Shown here: piece after piece, positions 7,842 to 12,599 of the stretch | Layout: every line of letters starts with the position of its first letter | How positions within the stretch are numbered: the stretch's first letter is position 1 | NCBI GenBank assembly: GCA_045113275.1 | Contig: JBGUIU010000139.1 | Span: forward strand, 1-12,599 | DNA: 12,599 nucleotides | Reading direction: 5' to 3' | Source: UBA1181 sp045113275 | Lineage (GTDB): Bacteria > Bacteroidota > Bacteroidia > Bacteroidales > Paludibacteraceae | Notes under the pieces: generated by a model | The model's database searches: none | What the model was told of the DNA's origin: nothing | What the model saw: only the letters and a program-made list of their open reading frames with translations | Position numbers and translations under genes: made by a program

Positions 7842-8687
7842 GTGATTTTTCCATCTATTTCAGGACCTATCGGGGTATTTGACTCCGGCTACGGAGGATT
7901 GACCATCCTTGAGAAAATTCGAGAAAGAATGCCTCAATATGACTTCATCTATTTAGGCGATAATGCTCGTACGCCCTATGGAACACGATCATTCGATGTA
8001 GTATATGAATTTACGAAACAATCCACGGAGAAGCTATTCTCCCTAGGATGTCCACTGGTGATTTTGGCCTGCAACACCGCCTCAGCTAAAGCATTGAAAA
8101 CCATTCAAACAAATGATTTGCCGTTATGGAATCCTGACCGTCGTGTCTTAGGTGTAATCCGTCCCACAGTCGAGAAAGTAGGAAGCATAACGAAAAGCAA
8201 ACACGTAGGAATTGTAGGTACACCGGGCACCATTCAATCCCAATCCTACCCTATTGAAATCAATAAGTTATATCCTGACCTTCATGTGACAGGACAAGCC
8301 TGTCCAATGTGGGTACCACTCGTAGAAAATGGAGAGTATGCCAGTGACGGTGCAGATTACTTCGTACAAAAATACCTCAATGAATTACTAGAGAAAGATG
8401 CGGAGATTGACACCATCATCTTAGGGTGCACCCACTATCCATTGTTGATTAACAAAATAAAAAAATATCTACCTGACCACATTCAAATCATTGCGCAAGG
8501 GAATATCGTAGCCGAGAGTTTGCAATCATATCTGCAAAGACATGACACATTAGAGCGACAGCTCACCAAGAACGGAACCTGTCTGTTTTACACCACCGAA
8601 TCACCTGAGAAATTCCGTCATTCCGCTTCTATTTTTTTACATCAGGAAGTGGCTGTGGAGCATACACAATTAACTATCAGGTGTTAA
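7842..8687 (+). CDS. murI: Glutamate racemase
   Basis: MurI converts L-glutamate to D-glutamate in the cytoplasm for the peptidoglycan stem peptide, without cofactor, using two cysteines. At 281 residues it is of usual length. PIGVFDSGYGG (9-19) carries Asp14, ILACNTASAKAL carries the first catalytic Cys77, and ILGCTHYPLL carries the second, Cys196, followed by His198. GDNARTPYGTRS and ACPMWVPLVEN are also typical, and the latter form fits Bacteroidales. The start is a GTG at 7842. No in-frame ATG exists between it and the upstream terminator, and family members have about ten residues before IGVFDSG, which supports GTG. No TAnnTTTG box lies between the terminator and the start. The gene ends 264 bases before the next one. 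Confidence 0.95.
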   Translation: MIFPSISGPIGVFDSGYGGLTILEKIRERMPQYDFIYLGDNARTPYGTRSFDVVYEFTKQSTEKLFSLGCPLVILACNTASAKALKTIQTNDLPLWNPDRRVLGVIRPTVEKVGSITKSKHVGIVGTPGTIQSQSYPIEINKLYPDLHVTGQACPMWVPLVENGEYASDGADYFVQKYLNELLEKDAEIDTIILGCTHYPLLINKIKKYLPDHIQIIAQGNIVAESLQSYLQRHDTLERQLTKNGTCLFYTTESPEKFRHSASIFLHQEVAVEHTQLTIRC

Positions 8688-8784
8688 CTTTTACGTCCTT
8701 TCGCAAAAGTCACAAAACAAAAAAAGAACGATACAAACAGAGGGAAAAATATGATTTTTAGTGCATATACAAGCATCAACCCCC

Positions 8785-8836
8785 TAAATTTGTTGCATTT
8801 CACATTGTTCCTTTACAAAAAAAATATATAAATTTG
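8785..8836 (+). promoter_or_regulatory. Two tandem promoter-like boxes upstream of the large repeat protein
   Basis: TAAATTTG occurs twice, at 8785-8792 and 8829-8836, 44 bases apart. Both match TAnnTTTG exactly. The second has ATTG at 8804-8807, 21 bases upstream, as a plausible -33 element; the first has no good partner. Start sites near 8798 and 8842 would give leaders of about 155 and 110 bases. The rest of the 264-base gap shows only a weak inverted repeat after murI and a TTCGGATA direct repeat. Confidence 0.5.
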
Positions 8837-8843
8837 CATGATT

Positions 8844-8885
8844 TTCGGATACTTGATGACTATAGACGGGAACGATATTCGGATA
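8844..8885 (+). repeat. Short direct repeat in the leader of the large surface protein
   Basis: TTCGGATA occurs at 8844-8851 and 8878-8885, 34 bases apart, just downstream of the second -7 box. It is seen directly, but it is short and a chance origin is possible. If functional it could be a regulator site or part of the leader structure. Confidence 0.3.
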
Positions 8886-8951
8886 TAAGTGTAGATGATA
8901 GGTGAGAGTATTGCATAAACTAGGTTATTCATAGACAAAAAACTAAACATA

Positions 8952-11900
8952 ATGAGCATTTTTAGCAGGCAATTAAAGGGTGCCCTATTCGCTGTTTCAA
9001 TTATTTTTTCTTGCATAGTAGCAAATGCGCAAACTATAACAGGTCCAACATCAGCTTGTGCAGGAGACCCATTATATTTCTCTGTAAACACATTCGCTGT
9101 CGAAGATACTTTGCAGTGGTATTACTCCAAAGATGGTTCATCTTGGCATAAATACAAAGAGACAACGCATAACTCTTGCGTGTTTGATGAAATGCCAAGT
9201 GATCTTAGCTATCAACAGGGCGGCGATTACTATTTCAGTGTCTATGTAGAAAAATTGAACAAACCCGAGACTGCTTCAAATGTTGCCTCCGTTAAACTTT
9301 TAACCACAAACTGCGATGAAACTGTCTGCCGTCAAACCTCAACAGGGGAATACTACAATGGAACTGATTATAATCCTACCAATGGAGTTGACAATGTAGA
9401 TTGGAATGAACACACCAGAACAGTAACTGGAATTGAAGAATACCTTACAGAACAACACATTAAAATATATCACAGAGGAAAGGATGAAGATCCCGATAAG
9501 GAAATTATCAGCTATAATGATCTGAAACAAAAGAATTCTCATTTTGCAAATATTTATCCATCTTCAAACGATAATTATTTTTATTACATTTCACATATAA
9601 CAGAAGCTCCCGTTGAATTAAAATTTGACCATAATTATTACACCAACAAATACTACAGCATAACATATCGATATTATGTAGATTTATCAGATTGTGACAA
9701 TATTGAGAACGGAGTATCTATTAACTTCAGGACTGAATTTGGAAATAATTCTTATAACAGCCTTGATATTTTTATATACAATGGAACTAATGGTGATTAT
9801 CTTGATTATATCTCAACTAGTAAAAAAGGTCAAATTGATGGGAACGCAATCGGAGCAAAACTCAAAAATATTGCAAAAAAAACAAAAGTATTACGATTCG
9901 ACATTACATCATACGGTCAATTCCTTTTTAACAACAATCAAGATTACATGGTTGGAATTACTTTTCAATCATGGCCTCCATGTGCTAAATTAGCACTGGA
10001 TTATATTTCAGCAAATGTAGAACACGTCTGCGTATCGCCACGTTCAGCCTGTGTAGGCAACACTATCCGAGTCAATGCCACTGGTTTCCCTTACAATGCA
10101 GAGATTCACTGGCAAAAAGCCACCATAAACAATCAAAACGACACAACATGGAATGACGTAAATCAAAACGAAATAAGTACCGGCGGTACAGGTGGTAATA
10201 AATATGCAGACATTTTAATGAGTCAAATAGGTTCATATAATTATAGAGTATATACAAGTGGAGAGCTTGGAGAAAGAGACTACGAGATAATTATTCCTTT
10301 CACCCTCACCGGTGAAGACTGTGCAGACATTATCAAACCGGAAATCGAAGGTGTTAGCCCTCTCTGTCTCTCCTCTTCTGGCACCAAAGATACCTTCTCC
10401 ATCAAGAATCCAGATGCTCTCGCATGGATGGAGGGTACTATCTCATGGAAATGGAAACTGATACATCCTTTGCATCGTAACGCCAACCTGAATCACTATA
10501 TCACAACGATCGATGGAAACAAAAAAGCAGTCATTCAATTTGCCGATACCGCTGCTGTCAATGATACCATTGCTACCCCATACAAACTGGTGATGACACC
10601 TACACAGAACGGCGTGGATCTGGTAACCTATCAAGACACCTTCAATATATTCCTCTACAAGAAACCTGATGTTGGAGAACTCACTTTAACTCCATACGAG
10701 ATCTGTCCTAAATCGACTGTCTCAAGAGATTCTGTTGTCTTGACAGGAGTTAAGAGAAATCCAATATATAAAAAGTTTGGCTACAACATCTCCTTTGCTA
10801 CCACAGGCGATGCCCTCAATGCTGACAGTTCTGGCGTTATACTCGACATAAATCAGCCAAGCTACTGTAGCATTACCAGCGATGCAAATCGCCCTGTCAA
10901 AATGTATATTGACAACAAAGGCTGTAAAGACTCAATAGAAACAACTGTAACAATAAAAGCAACTGAGGATCCTACTATCTCATGTCCTGACGACGAAACA
11001 CTTCCAGCCAGCAACGACAATGCATGTAGTGCAAACTATACAATTCCTAACGTTAAGGCAGCATCCGTTACCTGTGGTGACTATACCATCACAGTGAAGA
11101 TGAGCAACAGCGAAGTGACCAACCAAACGGTTGCCATCGGAGACCAGGTGACCCTTCCAATGGGTGTAACGTCTTTTGTCTATACCATCACCGATGGTTG
11201 TAGCAAAACAGACTTCTGTACACAGACAGTCACGGTGAGTGATCAAGACGCTCCACGGTTCATACAACCAATACCAACCGATGTGCCAGGACTACAAAAT
11301 AACTGTCTTGAGAATGCTAACATCAGCGAACTATTGACCGACGAACAACTCAAAGCACGTCTCGCTGATTGTAGCGAAATCATTGTCTCTCATGAAGATG
11401 GAACCACAACTAGCGGCTGTAACTGGACCATCACTCGTACCTATACCATAAAAGATGTACATAATAACATCTATGATGGAACCATCTCTATGAGTGTCAG
11501 TGGCAAAGACCAAACAGCTCCTCAATTAAAAACCGGTGCCTCATGGCCATCCAATATCACAGGCCAAGACAATTGCTACGCAGCAGCTGACAAGAGTGTG
11601 CTGGCAAGTGATGAATATATCAAAGCCCTCTTCGAGGATTGTAGCGAAATCACCGTTACACATATCGATAATCAAACAGGAAACAACTGCGAATGGACCA
11701 TCACCCGTACCTTTACTATAAAAGATGCGTGCGATAACACTTACGCAGGTACACATATTCAGTCTGTCAGCGGCGGTGACGCAAGTGCCCCTACACTTAA
11801 ATCTACAAGTACGCTGCCTAGCAATATTTCAGGACAGAACAACTGCTTTGCTGATGCAGATACAACCGCCTTATTAGATGCCAGTGAGATAGCAGCTCTT

Positions 11901-12599
11901 TACGAAGACTGTAACACATTCACCGTAACCACCAGCGACGAAGCTACCGCTACTAGCAACTGCGGTTGGACATGGGTCCGCACTTATACCATCACAGATG
12001 CGTGTGGCAACACCGTTACACCTGCTCCTACCATGAGTGTCAGCGGCAGTGACAGAACAGCCCCTCAATTCCAAAACGGAGCTGAATTTAATCATTCTAT
12101 TAATGGACAAAACAGTTGCTACAACAATATAGACCTCAGTGTATTAGAGACAGACGAATCAGTAAAAGGAAAGCACACCGACTGTGGTCCAATAACGGTT
12201 AGTCACGTCGATAACATAAGCGGTAACAATTGTGGTTGGACCGTTCAGCGTGTCTTCACGGTTTCTGATGGTTGTAACAATACGACACTTTATCAATCAC
12301 TCAGCGGTAGCGACCAAAACAGTCCACACCTCAAAGAAGGTAGCTCACTTCCTACCAACGAGAATCAAACCGTCTGCTTCAGCGACCGTGCAGCAGCACC
12401 TGCCACCGATGTCATCAAAGCACTCTATGTGGATGACTGCAGCAACATCACTGTTAGCTATGCGGGCGAAACTATCAATGAAAGCAGTAATTGTGGATGG
12501 GAAACCACCTATAATTATACCATCAGTGACGGTTGCTCTGTCAACGATGTCACCGTCAATCTGCTTCAGAGCGGTGCCGACAACAGCGCTCCTACCTAT
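8952..12599 (+). CDS. Very large exported HYR/Ig-repeat surface protein, first 1216 residues, cut by window edge
   Basis: The frame is open without a stop from the ATG at 8952 to the window edge. Residues 1-26 form a signal peptide (MSIFSRQLKG, ending ANA before Gln27). Residues 27-118 and about 356-457 look like Ig/PKD-like modules (SACAGDPLYFSV...WYYSKDGSSW; SACVGNTIRVNATG...IHWQKA). Residues about 121-355 are an AT-rich region of unknown fold; its end (MVGITFQSW, CAKLALDYISA) recalls jelly-roll modules. Residues 672-766 are a classical HYR module (TISCPDDE...VYTITDGCSKTDFC...VTVSDQDAP). From 767 on there is a tandem array of HYR-like repeats of 87-91 residues. It is probably a cell-surface adhesin or matrix protein, as known for large HYR proteins of Bacteroidota. 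No catalytic motif is seen. Type IX secretion is plausible, but the C-terminus is absent. No name is assigned. Confidence 0.85.
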   Translation, partial: MSIFSRQLKGALFAVSIIFSCIVANAQTITGPTSACAGDPLYFSVNTFAVEDTLQWYYSKDGSSWHKYKETTHNSCVFDEMPSDLSYQQGGDYYFSVYVEKLNKPETASNVASVKLLTTNCDETVCRQTSTGEYYNGTDYNPTNGVDNVDWNEHTRTVTGIEEYLTEQHIKIYHRGKDEDPDKEIISYNDLKQKNSHFANIYPSSNDNYFYYISHITEAPVELKFDHNYYTNKYYSITYRYYVDLSDCDNIENGVSINFRTEFGNNSYNSLDIFIYNGTNGDYLDYISTSKKGQIDGNAIGAKLKNIAKKTKVLRFDITSYGQFLFNNNQDYMVGITFQSWPPCAKLALDYISANVEHVCVSPRSACVGNTIRVNATGFPYNAEIHWQKATINNQNDTTWNDVNQNEISTGGTGGNKYADILMSQIGSYNYRVYTSGELGERDYEIIIPFTLTGEDCADIIKPEIEGVSPLCLSSSGTKDTFSIKNPDALAWMEGTISWKWKLIHPLHRNANLNHYITTIDGNKKAVIQFADTAAVNDTIATPYKLVMTPTQNGVDLVTYQDTFNIFLYKKPDVGELTLTPYEICPKSTVSRDSVVLTGVKRNPIYKKFGYNISFATTGDALNADSSGVILDINQPSYCSITSDANRPVKMYIDNKGCKDSIETTVTIKATEDPTISCPDDETLPASNDNACSANYTIPNVKAASVTCGDYTITVKMSNSEVTNQTVAIGDQVTLPMGVTSFVYTITDGCSKTDFCTQTVTVSDQDAPRFIQPIPTDVPGLQNNCLENANISELLTDEQLKARLADCSEIIVSHEDGTTTSGCNWTITRTYTIKDVHNNIYDGTISMSVSGKDQTAPQLKTGASWPSNITGQDNCYAAADKSVLASDEYIKALFEDCSEITVTHIDNQTGNNCEWTITRTFTIKDACDNTYAGTHIQSVSGGDASAPTLKSTSTLPSNISGQNNCFADADTTALLDASEIAALYEDCNTFTVTTSDEATATSNCGWTWVRTYTITDACGNTVTPAPTMSVSGSDRTAPQFQNGAEFNHSINGQNSCYNNIDLSVLETDESVKGKHTDCGPITVSHVDNISGNNCGWTVQRVFTVSDGCNNTTLYQSLSGSDQNSPHLKEGSSLPTNENQTVCFSDRAAAPATDVIKALYVDDCSNITVSYAGETINESSNCGWETTYNYTISDGCSVNDVTVNLLQSGADNSAPTY
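10965..11249 (+). other. HYR module preceding the repeat array (residues 672-766)
   Basis: The module opens with EDPTISCPDDETLPAS and closes with VYTITDGCSKTDFCTQTVTV, the standard opening and closing of hyalin-repeat (HYR) modules, which have an Ig-like fold and usually mediate adhesion. It has several cysteines but not the spacing of the repeats that follow, so it appears to be a distinct subtype. Confidence 0.7.
11250..12599 (+). repeat. Tandem array of HYR-like four-cysteine repeats, five complete units and the start of a sixth
   Basis: Units begin at an [AS]P pair at residues 767, 856, 946, 1037, 1124 and 1213 (bases 11250, 11517, 11787, 12060, 12321, 12588), so they are 89, 90, 91, 87 and 89 residues long. 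Each unit has the order: first Cys after an [NQ]-rich turn (NNC, DNC, NSC, TVC), DC about 22 residues later, SNC/NNC with Trp two residues on, then [KTS]D[AG]C, and a closing SxSGxD. In unit 2 the cysteines are residues 875, 897, 913 and 927. The even count suggests two disulfides per unit. This resembles the HYR-like four-cysteine domain of Bacteroidota surface proteins. Unit 1 lacks the fourth cysteine. Confidence 0.85.

Noticed and set aside
8687..8710. Inverted repeat ACTTTT/AAAAGT just after murI as a terminator
   Set aside because: The stem is short and AT-rich with a mismatch, and no U-tract follows. I cannot separate it from chance.
9694..9993. 99-codon plus-strand frame inside the large surface gene
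   Set aside because: It is in another frame of a continuous coding sequence in an AT-rich stretch and has no independent start signal.
10980..12110. Minus-strand open frames opposite the repeat region
   Set aside because: They recur at repeat spacing because the plus-strand coding repeats recur. They look like shadows, not genes.

Overview
The window looks like a chromosomal segment of a Bacteroidota member, most likely order Bacteroidales. The evidence is the gene order (DUF6089-like protein, uppS, bamA, two ompH/skp genes, murI), which I recognise as a conserved Bacteroidales envelope cluster. Upstream boxes also match the Bacteroidota sigma factor consensus (TTTG, then TAnnTTTG), base composition is AT-rich, and Shine-Dalgarno signals are absent or weak. 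I cannot name the genus from the sequence alone.

Left part (1-2182, minus strand): the 5' portion of an exported serpin gene, cut by the window edge, and a complete hemW gene for a radical-SAM heme chaperone. hemW appears to have a -7 box so close to its ATG that the transcript may be leaderless. A hairpin spans the hemW stop codon.

Middle (2257-8687, plus strand): an envelope-biogenesis cluster. It encodes a small outer-membrane barrel-like protein (DUF6089-like), undecaprenyl diphosphate synthase (UppS), the outer-membrane assembly factor BamA, two Skp/OmpH-type periplasmic chaperones, and glutamate racemase (MurI). UppS and MurI supply the lipid carrier and D-glutamate for peptidoglycan. 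BamA and the Skp proteins insert and escort outer-membrane proteins. A promoter with a perfect inverted repeat at its upstream edge precedes the cluster, a second candidate promoter lies between the two skp genes, and a good intrinsic terminator separates skp2 from the GTG-initiated murI.

Right part (8688-12599, plus strand): two TAAATTTG boxes precede a very large exported protein whose frame stays open for 1216 codons to the window edge. It has a signal peptide, Ig-like domains, an AT-rich region of unknown fold, one classical HYR-type module, and a tandem array of roughly 89-residue HYR-like repeats, each with a four-cysteine pattern. It is probably a surface adhesin or matrix protein. Its C-terminus, which would show the export and anchoring route (for example a type IX secretion signal), is outside the window.

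I saw no tRNA, rRNA, CRISPR array, insertion sequence or phage gene. The least described parts are the repeat protein and the exported serpin.
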